Assembly: GCA_050699035.1 (NCBI GenBank)
Contig: JBOHDE010000017.1
Span: 1-29,395, forward strand
Source of the DNA: WHTB01 sp050699035
Lineage (GTDB): Bacteria > Actinomycetota > Actinomycetes > Propionibacteriales > Nocardioidaceae
DNA: 29,395 nt
Reading direction: 5' to 3'
Below, piece by piece: positions 7,791 through 15,033 of the stretch. Position numbers and translations under genes: made by a program. Numbering within the stretch: the first letter of the stretch is position 1; each line of letters begins with the position of its first letter. The notes under the pieces are model-generated. The model saw only the letters and a program-made list of their open reading frames with translations, made no database searches and was not told the DNA's origin.

Positions 7791-8795
7791 ATGGGCATCA
7801 CCAGAAGCTTCGCGGTCGTCGGCACCGCGATCTGTTTCTCGCTTCCCCTGGCCGCATGCAGCAGCACGGGCGGCGCGACCGCCAAGGACGACGGCGGCGG
7901 AGAACCCGGCGCGCCCGAGGAGACGGAGGTGGTCACCCACAACGCGCCCGGAGGTGGCAGCGATGTGTTTACCCGCGCGATCATCGAGATTCTCCGCGAC
8001 GAGGAGATCATCTCCACCAACTGGCCGGTCGTGAACGTCCCCGAAGGTGACTCCATCGGCGCCATGGCGTACATGATGGGCAAGAGCGGCAGCGACGGCA
8101 CCATCTCGCAGTTCACGCCCACCTGGCTGGTGACTCCTTTGACCGTCGAGGGTGACGGTCCGACCGATGAGGACCTGACGCCCATCGCTGAGATCTCCAC
8201 GGAGCCCATGGTGGTCGCGGTCCGCGAGGACTCTCCGTTCGAGACGCTCGCCGACTTCATCGAGGCAGCGCAGACCGACAGCGGCCTCGTGCAGGTGGGC
8301 GGCTCGACCACCGCGACGGACTCGCTGACCGGCACGATTCTCAAGGACGAGACCGGCGCGGACTGGAAGTTCCTTTCGTTCGAGGACGGCGGTTCACGGA
8401 TCACCGCAGTACTCCGTGGCGACGCGGATGTGATGTTCGGGAGTCCGGGCGACTTCACCGAACAGGTACGTGCCAAGAAGATGAAGGTCATCACCGTGTT
8501 CGGCGCCGACCGGATCCCGCTGTACGAGGATGCCCAGACCACCGACGAGCTCGGGATCAAGCTCGATGTCCTGCCGACCCAGTTCCGCGGCATCTTCGGC
8601 GCGCCGGACATGCCGAAAGAGGCGGTCGACTACTACGCCGGCGTGATCGAGAAGCTTCTCGACAGCGAGGGATGGGCGAGCTACGCCGAGAAGAACGGGC
8701 TGGTCGACGAGTACCGGACGGGCGACGAGCTGACCACCTTCCTGGACGAACAGCGTGAGGTCTACGCGACGCTGCTCGAGCAGGTCGGGTCCTAG
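7791..8795 (+). CDS. tctC: TctC/Bug-type solute-binding lipoprotein
   Basis: This 334-residue exported protein has a lipoprotein signal peptide ending LPLAAC, with Cys23 as the lipidated residue, and then a Gly/Asp/Glu-rich linker. The mature part has family features: HNAPGGGSDVFTRAI near the start, VQVGGSTTATDSL in the centre and DADVMFGSPGDF. It would capture the substrate outside the membrane and deliver it to TctAB. ATG 7791 is preferred because GAGGAG lies 9 bases before it; a TTG at 7782 is in frame but less likely. It follows tctA by 41 bp, and the MmgE/PrpD gene starts at the next base after its stop. Confidence 0.93.
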   Translation: MGITRSFAVVGTAICFSLPLAACSSTGGATAKDDGGGEPGAPEETEVVTHNAPGGGSDVFTRAIIEILRDEEIISTNWPVVNVPEGDSIGAMAYMMGKSGSDGTISQFTPTWLVTPLTVEGDGPTDEDLTPIAEISTEPMVVAVREDSPFETLADFIEAAQTDSGLVQVGGSTTATDSLTGTILKDETGADWKFLSFEDGGSRITAVLRGDADVMFGSPGDFTEQVRAKKMKVITVFGADRIPLYEDAQTTDELGIKLDVLPTQFRGIFGAPDMPKEAVDYYAGVIEKLLDSEGWASYAEKNGLVDEYRTGDELTTFLDEQREVYATLLEQVGS

Positions 8796-10166
8796 TTGAT
8801 CGAGTCCCAGGGAGCCACTGGGGCGACGGCGACGATCGCCGCGTTCACCGTCGCGCTGTCTCACTCCGACCTCCCGACCCAGGTCGTCCACGAGGCGAAG
8901 CGAGCCCTCGTCGACCATCTGGCGGTGTCACTCGCTGGGTCCGGCGAGCCTGCCGCGGAGCGGCTTCGCCGGGTGGCCCGACGAGTCGCTCAGTCGGAAC
9001 AGGCGACGATCATCGGCTCGGCACAGCGGACCAGCGCCCCCTTCGCGGCCTTGCTCAACGCGTACTCTTCCCACGCCCTCGACTTCGACGACACCTACAA
9101 CCCGAGCCGGACGACGATCCACGGCAGCTCGTGCGTGTGGCCGGTAGTCTTCGCCCTGGGCGAGCTCACCGGCCTGAGTGGGCGAAAGGCGCTGGAGAGC
9201 TTTGTCGTGGGCTTCGAGACCGGCGCCCGGGTTGCCAGCGCCGCTGGGCCGGACCACTACGAGATCGGGTGGCACGTCACCGGCACCGCCGGTCACGTAG
9301 CAGCGGCAGCCGCGGCTGCGAAGGCGCTGGGCCTGTCGGTCGACGCGACGACGAACGCCCTCGGCTGCGGTGCCACTCAGGCGGCCGGCCTCAAGGAGCT
9401 CTACGGCAGTGACGGCAAGGCACTCCATCCCGCGAAGGCGGCCATGGACGGTGTCGTCTCCGGTCTGCTCGCCGAGGAAGGCTTCAGCGCAGGGAGCACC
9501 AGCTTGGAAGGTCCCCGGGGTTTGCTCCGGGTGATGAGCTCGAGCCCAGATGACACGCTGCTCGTCGCGGACCTGGGCTCGGCGTGGCATCTCCCCCAGA
9601 ACGGCTACAAGCTCTATCCGAGTGGTTCCCTCACCCACCCGACCGTCGATGCGTTGCTGCGGCTGCGGGATCAGTTCGACCTCGTACCCAGCCAGGTGGA
9701 TGCGATCGTCGTCAGGGTCCACGAGTACGCCGCGACGGTGACCGGCAACCCGGCTCCGACGTCGGGGACCGAAGCCCGGTTCAGCCTGGCCCACTGTGCG
9801 GCCGTCGCGGTGCTGAGCGGGCGCCTCGGCATCGACGACTTCGACGACGCCGTGGTCAACGACCCGACCGTCGCCGACCTGCGCGGCAAGGTCCAGGTGT
9901 CGATCGACGGCTCGCTGAGCAAGCGGGCGGCACAGGTCGCGGTCAGGCTGACGAGTGGCCGGACACTCGAAGAGTCGGTGCTGGACAACCGGGGCACCCC
10001 CGACAACCCGGTCAGCGACGACGACCTCGGACGCAAGTTCCTCGACGTGGCCCAGTCGAGACTTGGCGAGCCTGCGGCCAGCGCCGTACTCGATCTGTGC
10101 TGGCGGATCGACGAGGTCGACGATGTGGCCGACCTCGTGACCGCGGCTGCCGTGGGTGCGCGATGA
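8796..10166 (+). CDS. MmgE/PrpD-family protein (2-methylcitrate dehydratase-like)
   Basis: This 456-residue cytoplasmic enzyme has family motifs in order: HALDFDDTYNPS, GWHVTGTAGHVAAAAAAAKALGL, a KALHPAKAAMDGV segment and KLYPSGSLTHPTVDALL. The family includes 2-methylcitrate dehydratase and cis-aconitate decarboxylase, so a dehydratase, decarboxylase or isomerase acting on a small polycarboxylate fits the adjacent carboxylate transporter. The TTG start directly abuts the tctC TAG, implying translational coupling. The stop overlaps the SDR start as ATGA. No other methylcitrate-cycle genes (prpB, prpC) are nearby, so propionate catabolism is not supported. Confidence 0.9.
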   Translation: MIESQGATGATATIAAFTVALSHSDLPTQVVHEAKRALVDHLAVSLAGSGEPAAERLRRVARRVAQSEQATIIGSAQRTSAPFAALLNAYSSHALDFDDTYNPSRTTIHGSSCVWPVVFALGELTGLSGRKALESFVVGFETGARVASAAGPDHYEIGWHVTGTAGHVAAAAAAAKALGLSVDATTNALGCGATQAAGLKELYGSDGKALHPAKAAMDGVVSGLLAEEGFSAGSTSLEGPRGLLRVMSSSPDDTLLVADLGSAWHLPQNGYKLYPSGSLTHPTVDALLRLRDQFDLVPSQVDAIVVRVHEYAATVTGNPAPTSGTEARFSLAHCAAVAVLSGRLGIDDFDDAVVNDPTVADLRGKVQVSIDGSLSKRAAQVAVRLTSGRTLEESVLDNRGTPDNPVSDDDLGRKFLDVAQSRLGEPAASAVLDLCWRIDEVDDVADLVTAAAVGAR

Positions 10167-10846
10167 CCTCGGTAGCAGTGGTGACCGGCGCAGCCAGAAA
10201 CCTGGGCCGCGAGATCGTGCTCGGACTGGCCCGGCAGGGTCTCGACGTCGTCGTGAACACTCGATCGAGCGGATCGGAGGCACTCGGCGTCGCGCAGGAG
10301 GCGCAACGCCTCGGCGTCCGGGCGTTGCCGTTCGAAGCGGATGTGACCGACGAGCAGGCGGTGGCGGAGATGTTCAGCGCCGCCGCATCGCTCGGCTCGG
10401 TGCGTGTCTTGGTCAACAACGCCGTGCTGCGCAAGGACGCGTCGTTCGACACGATGACGTTTGCTGACTGGCGCGGCGTCCAGGCGGTGACCCTTGACGG
10501 CGCTTTCATCTGCGCTCGCGCCGCCGTACCCCTGCTGCTAGAGGGCGGCGGCGGGTGCATCGTGAACATGCTGGGCGGGAACGCCCTGGCCGGCGACGCC
10601 CGACGGGCCCACCTGTCCGCGGCGAAACACGGTCTCGTCGGCCTCACGCTGGCGCTGGCCAGCGCGTACGCGCGGCAAGGCATCACCGTGAACGCCGTCT
10701 CCCCCGTCGGCATGAAGACGGACAGCCGCGAGGCCTTGCAAGAGCGACGGAGGGCCGTCGCCGATGTCGTCTGCTTCCTGGCCTCGCCTCAGGCCCGGGC
10801 GGTGACCGGGCAGGTGGTCGACGTCGACTGCGCTCAGATCGGCTGA
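10163..10846 (+). CDS. SDR-family protein with non-canonical active site
   Basis: This 227-residue Rossmann-fold protein has the TGAARNLG cofactor motif at residues 8-15, a VNNAV motif at 84-88 and ITVNAVSP near 174-181. The usual catalytic Tyr of YxxxK is Leu151 (HLSAAK, with Lys155 kept), and the Ser normally 13 residues before it is Gly138 in NMLGG. The substrate loop after NAVSP is shortened. These changes argue against a standard dehydrogenase mechanism, although a subgroup of SDR proteins does have a replaced Tyr. ATG 10163 overlaps the MmgE/PrpD stop, so it is the last gene of the tct operon. It could be a divergent reductase or a non-enzymatic or lyase-type relative. Confidence 0.85.
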   Translation: MTSVAVVTGAARNLGREIVLGLARQGLDVVVNTRSSGSEALGVAQEAQRLGVRALPFEADVTDEQAVAEMFSAAASLGSVRVLVNNAVLRKDASFDTMTFADWRGVQAVTLDGAFICARAAVPLLLEGGGGCIVNMLGGNALAGDARRAHLSAAKHGLVGLTLALASAYARQGITVNAVSPVGMKTDSREALQERRRAVADVVCFLASPQARAVTGQVVDVDCAQIG

Positions 10847-10868
10847 CGCGCGCCTGCAGCTCCGTAGC

Positions 10869-10914
10869 TTGACATTCCCTGCCTGGCTCTGTCTAATTAG
10901 CTTAGTTACTAAGC
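10869..10914 (+). promoter_or_regulatory. marR promoter with overlapping palindromic operator
   Basis: TTGACA (10869-10874) and TCTAAT (10892-10897) are separated by 17 bases, a near-consensus vegetative promoter. Directly after the -10 is a perfect 15-bp palindrome, GCTTAGT-t-ACTAAGC (10900-10914), covering the expected start site. Its size and symmetry fit a MarR dimer, so the gene downstream is probably autorepressed. Confidence 0.75.
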
Positions 10915-10937
10915 GATCTAGTGAAGGGATTGCGTCG

Positions 10938-11447
10938 ATGGCACCGCACAGCCGAGCACTGCCCAAGTCACAGCTTGCGCAGCTGGCTCGTCGGCACAGC
11001 ACGGCCACGGTGCTGTTCCATCACGCGATGGCTGAGTCCCTGGGCCTCGGCCCGTCGGACCACAAGTGCCTGGACCTGCTGCTCCAGCACGAGGGGATGA
11101 CCGGCAGCCGCCTCGCCGCGATGACCGGTCTGACCACCGGAGCCATCACCGGTGTGGTCAGCCGGCTCGAGCAGGCCGGGTACGTCCGGCGGCGGCCCGA
11201 CCCCGACGACGGCCGACGCCAGCTACTGGAGCCGGTCGCGGAGCGCGTCGCCGAGGTCGGCGCCGTGTTCGCCGCGGGCGGACCCGACCCCGCCGACCTG
11301 CTGGCCGGACTGGACGCCGACCAGGTCTCCGCCGTCGTCACCTACCTCACCCGCGCGACCGAGCACCTCGAACAGCGGTCTGCCCTCCTTCGCGCCGGCG
11401 CGACCCTGCACGGCACGCCGTCCCGGCCCCGGCGCTCATCGTCCTGA
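10938..11447 (+). CDS. MarR-family transcriptional regulator
   Basis: This 169-residue regulator has a winged-helix domain at about residues 35-105. The recognition part reads SRLAAMTGLTTGAITGVVSRLEQAGYV, followed by the wing RRRPDPDDGRRQLLEPV with the conserved D-x-R/DGR signature. The ATG follows GAAGGGA. A strong promoter with a 15-bp palindrome lies just upstream, and a SgcJ/EcaC-type gene follows after 28 bp. It probably represses its own two-gene operon and is released by a phenolic or other small ligand (family knowledge; ligand unknown). The C-terminal tail (PSRPRRSSS) is basic and probably disordered. Confidence 0.92.
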   Translation: MAPHSRALPKSQLAQLARRHSTATVLFHHAMAESLGLGPSDHKCLDLLLQHEGMTGSRLAAMTGLTTGAITGVVSRLEQAGYVRRRPDPDDGRRQLLEPVAERVAEVGAVFAAGGPDPADLLAGLDADQVSAVVTYLTRATEHLEQRSALLRAGATLHGTPSRPRRSSS

Positions 11448-11475
11448 CCCACCGACCACGACAGTAGGCACCTCG

Positions 11476-11970
11476 ATGACCAGCTCTGCCCAACGAGCCG
11501 ATACCGACCTGACCGACCTCTTCGAGCGGATGTGCGCCGCCTGGACCGCGGGAGACGCCGAGGCGTACGGCGCCTGCTTCACCGAGGACAGCGACTACGT
11601 CTCGTACGACGGAGCCCATGCCCGCGGACGGGACACCATGGTCGACAGCCACGACAAACTCTTCCGCGGCGTACTCACCGACTCGGCTCTCGTCGGCCAG
11701 GTGGAGTCCATCCGCTACCTGCGGCCTGATGTCGCCGTGCTCCACGCGACCGGCTCCGTACTCATGCCGTGGCGCACCTCGCTCCCCAACCGGCGGTTGT
11801 CACGTCAGACGCTGGTCGCGGTGGACACCCCGGACGGTTGGAAGGTCACCGCCCTGCACAACGGACGGGTCCGACCGGTCACCGTCCCGGCCCCGGACTC
11901 GTTCCCGTCGCGGGCCTCGCGAGCCATGACCCGAGCGGCTCGCGCGCTCCATTTCGGCAGACGCGCCTGA
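11476..11970 (+). CDS. SgcJ/EcaC-family (SnoaL/NTF2-like) protein
   Basis: This 164-residue soluble protein has an NTF2-like fold. FERMCAAWTAGDAEAYGACFTEDSDYV is followed by a GAHARGRDTM segment and then beta strands (DVAVLHATGSVLM, QTLVAVDTPDGWKVTALHNGRV). This matches the SgcJ/EcaC family, small alpha+beta-barrel proteins found with biosynthetic or detoxification genes and often annotated as oxidoreductases without proof. It follows marR by 28 bp and probably shares its promoter. The C-terminal 30 residues are Arg/Ser-rich and extend beyond the domain. An 83-nt palindromic repeat begins 4 bases after the stop. Confidence 0.85.
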   Translation: MTSSAQRADTDLTDLFERMCAAWTAGDAEAYGACFTEDSDYVSYDGAHARGRDTMVDSHDKLFRGVLTDSALVGQVESIRYLRPDVAVLHATGSVLMPWRTSLPNRRLSRQTLVAVDTPDGWKVTALHNGRVRPVTVPAPDSFPSRASRAMTRAARALHFGRRA

Positions 11971-11973
11971 GGT

Positions 11974-12056
11974 CTGGTGGGCGGCTCCGGTCCAAACCCC
12001 GTTTGGAACGGGGGCGCCCCGTCCCACTAGGTCTGGAACGGGGCGCCCCCGTACCA
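11974..12056. repeat. 83-nt dispersed palindromic element, copy 2
   Basis: This copy has the same 83-nt length and layout as 2811-2893: a 30-nt leader beginning CTGGTGGGCGGCTCC, 23-nt arms at 12004-12026 and 12034-12056, and a 7-nt loop with TAGGT. The two arms here mismatch at two positions. It lies between convergent genes ending at 11970 and 12074, an ideal place for a two-way terminator, and is followed by AGAAAAAA on the plus strand. Confidence 0.8.
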
Positions 12057-12073
12057 GAAAAAACCGACGGAGG

Positions 12074-12571
12074 TCAGAGGACCTTCGTGCCGTACATCTC
12101 GCCTAGCGGGTCGGCGATCAGCTCGACCCGGGCGCCGTCGGGATCACGGAAGTACACCGACGTGCCGCTCTCGCTCTGGTACGGCACTCCCGCCCCGTCG
12201 AGCTTCTGCTTCAGCCGCTCCCACTTCTCCGGTTCGACCGAGATGGCGATGTGGTGCAGGCCGCCGAGCACCTCGGCGTAGGGACCGAGGTCGAGCCCGG
12301 GAAAGTCGAAGAAGGCCAGCAGGTTGCCGTTGCCGATGTCGAAGAAGAAGTGGTTCGAGCCCTGGTAGTCGCGGTTCTCGAAGATGTCGGTGAGCGGGAA
12401 CTCGAGGAGGTCCTGGTAGAAGCGGACGGTGCGTTCGACGTCGGCGCTGAGCACGGCGACATGGTGCAGCCCGCGCGCGGAGGACTCCGGACGGTCGGAC
12501 TCGGTGGCGAGATACGTGGCACGGATCCGCGCCCGCTCACGCTCGATCGCGGTCAGGTCGAGCTCGGTCAT
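12074..12571 (-). CDS. VOC-family protein, extradiol dioxygenase-like
   Basis: This 165-residue protein has a 30-residue charged N-terminal helix followed by two VOC modules: GLHHVAVLSADVERTVRFYQ at residues 34-53, and GLHHIAISVEPEKWERLKQK at 104-123 ending FRDPDGARVELIADP. His36/37, His106/107 and Glu150 are candidate metal ligands. The ATG follows AGGAGA, a good ribosome site. It lies 82 bp downstream of the cupin gene on the same strand, so it may be the last gene of the catabolic operon or have its own promoter. Ring-cleavage or glyoxalase-type chemistry would fit the operon, but the reaction is not fixed by sequence. Confidence 0.85.
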   Translation of the reverse strand: MTELDLTAIERERARIRATYLATESDRPESSARGLHHVAVLSADVERTVRFYQDLLEFPLTDIFENRDYQGSNHFFFDIGNGNLLAFFDFPGLDLGPYAEVLGGLHHIAISVEPEKWERLKQKLDGAGVPYQSESGTSVYFRDPDGARVELIADPLGEMYGTKVL

Positions 12572-12653
12572 GGGTCTCCTCTGATCGCACCGGCCGGAGC
12601 AAATTCAGCCTTCAACGTTACGCTCCGCCGACCGGGTACCGCGACCGGCGCCG

Positions 12654-12995
12654 CTATCGCAAGGCGGGCGCGCTGACGACCAGGACCGAGGCCGCGCCGT
12701 CCGCGGCGGCGATCGAGTGCGGCTCGCCCGCCGAGATGATGACCGTGTCGTTGACCTCGAGGCGATGCTGCTCGGCACCGGTGCCGACGACGAACGCGCC
12801 GGTGAGGACGACGTAGACCTGCACCGACTGCTCGTGGACGTGCAGGTCCGACGAGCCATCGGCCTCGAAGCTGCCGTGCCACACACTCACGGCATCGACG
12901 CCCTGCCAGGTCTGGCTCACCAGCGCCCGGTTCAGGACGCCGTCGTGGCCCGCGGGCTCGAATGTCGGAGCTTGCCCGAACCGCACCACCTTCAC
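12654..12995 (-). CDS. Small cupin-domain protein
   Basis: This 113-residue single-domain cupin has motif one at about residues 47-66 (GSSDLHVHEQSVQVYVVLTG) and motif two near 82-93 (NDTVIISAGEPH). The two His of HVH and His93 are in place, but the Glu normally four positions after HxH is Gln59, so the metal site may have three His or differ. The GTG start at 12993-12995 overlaps the stop of the upstream amidohydrolase as GTGA. The open frame extends 29 codons further but only inside that gene. Single-domain cupins in catabolic operons can be isomerases, dioxygenase-like enzymes or ligand sensors; no choice is possible here. Confidence 0.82.
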   Translation of the reverse strand: MKVVRFGQAPTFEPAGHDGVLNRALVSQTWQGVDAVSVWHGSFEADGSSDLHVHEQSVQVYVVLTGAFVVGTGAEQHRLEVNDTVIISAGEPHSIAAADGAASVLVVSAPALR

Positions 12996-14032
12996 GACGT
13001 CACCGCCGAGGGGCCGTGCAGCCACCGGTCGGCGGTGACGTACAAGATCGACGTCCTTTCCTCCTCGGTCAGCCGAGCGCATCGCTCCAGGTGCCCCAAC
13101 GGGTCCGGGTCCTCGACGTCGAACGGGCTGTCCGTCCCGATCACGACGTGGTCGGGCCCGACCAGGTCGATCAGGTAGCGCAGGGCTGCCGGTGAGTGGG
13201 TCAGCGTGTCGAAGTAGACGTTGGCCAGGTACCGATCCGGCGGCTCGGGGGTGCGCTCGCGGGTCTCGGGCCGCACGTTCCAGCCCTTGGTCAACCGGCC
13301 CAGCAGGTACGGGGAGGATCCCCCGCCGTGGACGAAGCAGACCCGCAGGTCCGGGAGCTCGGCGAGGGCGCCGGACAGGATCAGGTTCGCGACCGTCGTC
13401 GCCGTCTCGGTAGGCATCCCGACCAGGTTGACCAGGTAGTACTCCGCCAGTCGGTCGCTGGGGACGAAGTCAGGGTGGACGAGGACGGGCGCGCCGCGAT
13501 CGGCGACGGCCGCGAGGAAACCGCGCAGGTCGGGGTCGCTGAGGTTGCGGCCGGCCACATTGGTCCCCAACGTCACTCCGGTCAGGCCCAGGTCACCGGT
13601 GGCCCGCTCCAGCTCGATGATCGCGGCGGAGGGATCTTGGAGGGGCACCGTCGCCAGCCCAAGAAACCGGTCGGGATGCTCGCGGACGACCCGCGCAGTC
13701 GCGTCGTTCAGCAGCCGACACAGGTCGAGCGCTGCACCGGCGTTAGACCAGTACCGGTAGGTGAACGGAGGCGGCGAGATGACCCGGACACCAACACCCG
13801 TCGCATCCATCGCCGCCAGCATGCTGGTCACGGACGACAGCTGCTCGACCGTCGACCCGACGGCCATCCCGTTCAGGGTGATGTTGTCCGGCACGCCGCA
13901 GACCGTGTCGAGCCGCACGACAGCACGACCCGTCGTCATCTGCTCGAGGGCCGTGCGCGGCAGGTAATGCGCATGTACGTCGCAGACCTCTCCGGCAGCC
14001 CGCACGTCGCTCCGGCTGGGGCTCGTGGTCAT
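12992..14032 (-). CDS. ACMSD-type amidohydrolase (amidohydrolase 2 family)
   Basis: This 346-residue TIM-barrel metal enzyme starts with CDVHAHYLP (H20-x-H22), followed by VLVHPDF, FVHGGG and IGTDSPFD, which place the HxH, His, His and Asp ligands of the aminocarboxymuconate semialdehyde decarboxylase (ACMSD) branch. Members decarboxylate or hydrolyse aromatic and related acids. ATG 14032 is chosen because GGAGGAG lies 3 bases before it; GTG 14044 is the alternative. The stop overlaps the cupin GTG by 4 bp. It is the second enzyme of this type in the operon and only distantly similar to the one at 15034-16029, so the two probably act at different steps. Confidence 0.9.
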   Translation of the reverse strand: MTTSPSRSDVRAAGEVCDVHAHYLPRTALEQMTTGRAVVRLDTVCGVPDNITLNGMAVGSTVEQLSSVTSMLAAMDATGVGVRVISPPPFTYRYWSNAGAALDLCRLLNDATARVVREHPDRFLGLATVPLQDPSAAIIELERATGDLGLTGVTLGTNVAGRNLSDPDLRGFLAAVADRGAPVLVHPDFVPSDRLAEYYLVNLVGMPTETATTVANLILSGALAELPDLRVCFVHGGGSSPYLLGRLTKGWNVRPETRERTPEPPDRYLANVYFDTLTHSPAALRYLIDLVGPDHVVIGTDSPFDVEDPDPLGHLERCARLTEEERTSILYVTADRWLHGPSAVTS

Positions 14033-14046
14033 GCTCTCCTCCACAG

Positions 14047-15024
14047 TCAGCGGTCAGTCAGTGGCAGGGCAAGCGGACGGATCGGCCCGGCGGTCGCACC
14101 GCGGATCTTGAGGCACGCGCCGAGGAACGCGAACGCGTAGAGCTGCTCGGCGGCCAACCGCTCGAGATCCATCACCTCGATGATCGGCACCCCGGCCTCG
14201 GCCAGCAGGAACGTGTGCACGGCCATCCAGTTGTCGGGATCACCCGAGGGGAGCCGTTCGAGCGCGATGTTGTCAGCCCCGATGGTCGCGGCGCCGCTCT
14301 CGGCGAGGAAACGCGCACCGTCCAGGGTCAGGCCGGGTTCCCTCGGCAGATACCCTTCCGCGTCCGGCCAGCGGCTGCCACGACCCGTACGCACGACGAC
14401 GACGTCACCCGGGCGCAGCTCGGTCCCCTGTCGGACCAGGGCGTCCTCGATCTCGGCCGGCCCGATGCCGAAGCTGTCGGGAAGCACGTCGACACCCTGA
14501 GCGCCTGCCACGTCGACGAGTACGCCACGGGCGATCATCGGCGGGATGACGTCAGCACCCGCGACCCGCCAGTGCTGGCTGCCGAGGTGGTCGTCGGCGG
14601 AGTAGCCGTTCCAAATCTTCCCGTCGTAGCCGAAGTGGTTGAGCGTGTCGACATGCGTCCCGGTGTGGGTGAACATCGACACCGAGTCGGCCGACCAGCT
14701 GACGTGCTCGTTGTGCGCCCGGCCCACACCGATCGGGTCGTCGACAGCGCTGCCGCGCGGCGTGTGCGACATCCACATCTGGAAGGGTGGCTCGCCGCCG
14801 GCCGTCCACGTCGGCATCCCCACGAACAGGTCGACCGACAGGTCCACGACGTGGCCGCCGTCAGCTCGGGCCAGCACGGACCGGGCGTCCTCGGGGGTGA
14901 GCAGGTTCAGCATGCCGATCTGGTCGTCCGGGCCGAACGGGCTGGTGCTGACCCGACCCGCGACCGCCCGGTAGGCCGCGATCCGTTCCTTGGTCGCTTC
15001 GTCGACTGCTCCGACACCACACAT
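14047..15024 (-). CDS. Cyclase-family metal hydrolase (kynurenine formamidase/isatin hydrolase-like)
   Basis: This 325-residue protein carries the signature HTGTHVDTLNHF at residues 120-131, whose His120, His124 and Asp126 bind the metal in the cyclase (formamidase-like) family. LRPGDVVVVRTG and IGADNIALE are also present, as in isatin hydrolase and related enzymes. The length exceeds bacterial kynurenine formamidase (about 210) and fits the larger cyclase branch with an N-terminal extension (GPDDQIGMLNLLTPE). The ATG follows AGGAGGGCG, a strong ribosome site. It sits 9 bp after one amidohydrolase and 14 bp before the next. Ring-opening hydrolysis of a cyclic amide or lactone is the most economical role (inference). 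Confidence 0.9.
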   Translation of the reverse strand: MCGVGAVDEATKERIAAYRAVAGRVSTSPFGPDDQIGMLNLLTPEDARSVLARADGGHVVDLSVDLFVGMPTWTAGGEPPFQMWMSHTPRGSAVDDPIGVGRAHNEHVSWSADSVSMFTHTGTHVDTLNHFGYDGKIWNGYSADDHLGSQHWRVAGADVIPPMIARGVLVDVAGAQGVDVLPDSFGIGPAEIEDALVRQGTELRPGDVVVVRTGRGSRWPDAEGYLPREPGLTLDGARFLAESGAATIGADNIALERLPSGDPDNWMAVHTFLLAEAGVPIIEVMDLERLAAEQLYAFAFLGACLKIRGATAGPIRPLALPLTDR

Positions 15025-15033
15025 GTCGCCCTC

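Noticed and set aside
8796..10166. Assignment of the MmgE/PrpD gene as prpD of the methylcitrate cycle
   Set aside because: No prpB, prpC or related genes are near, and the gene is coupled to a carboxylate transporter instead. The family has several activities, so only the family name is given.
12605..12625. CGTAAC and CGTTGA in the gap between cupin and VOC genes as a BldN-type promoter
   Set aside because: The two boxes overlap directly instead of being separated by 16-17 bases, so the promoter geometry fails.
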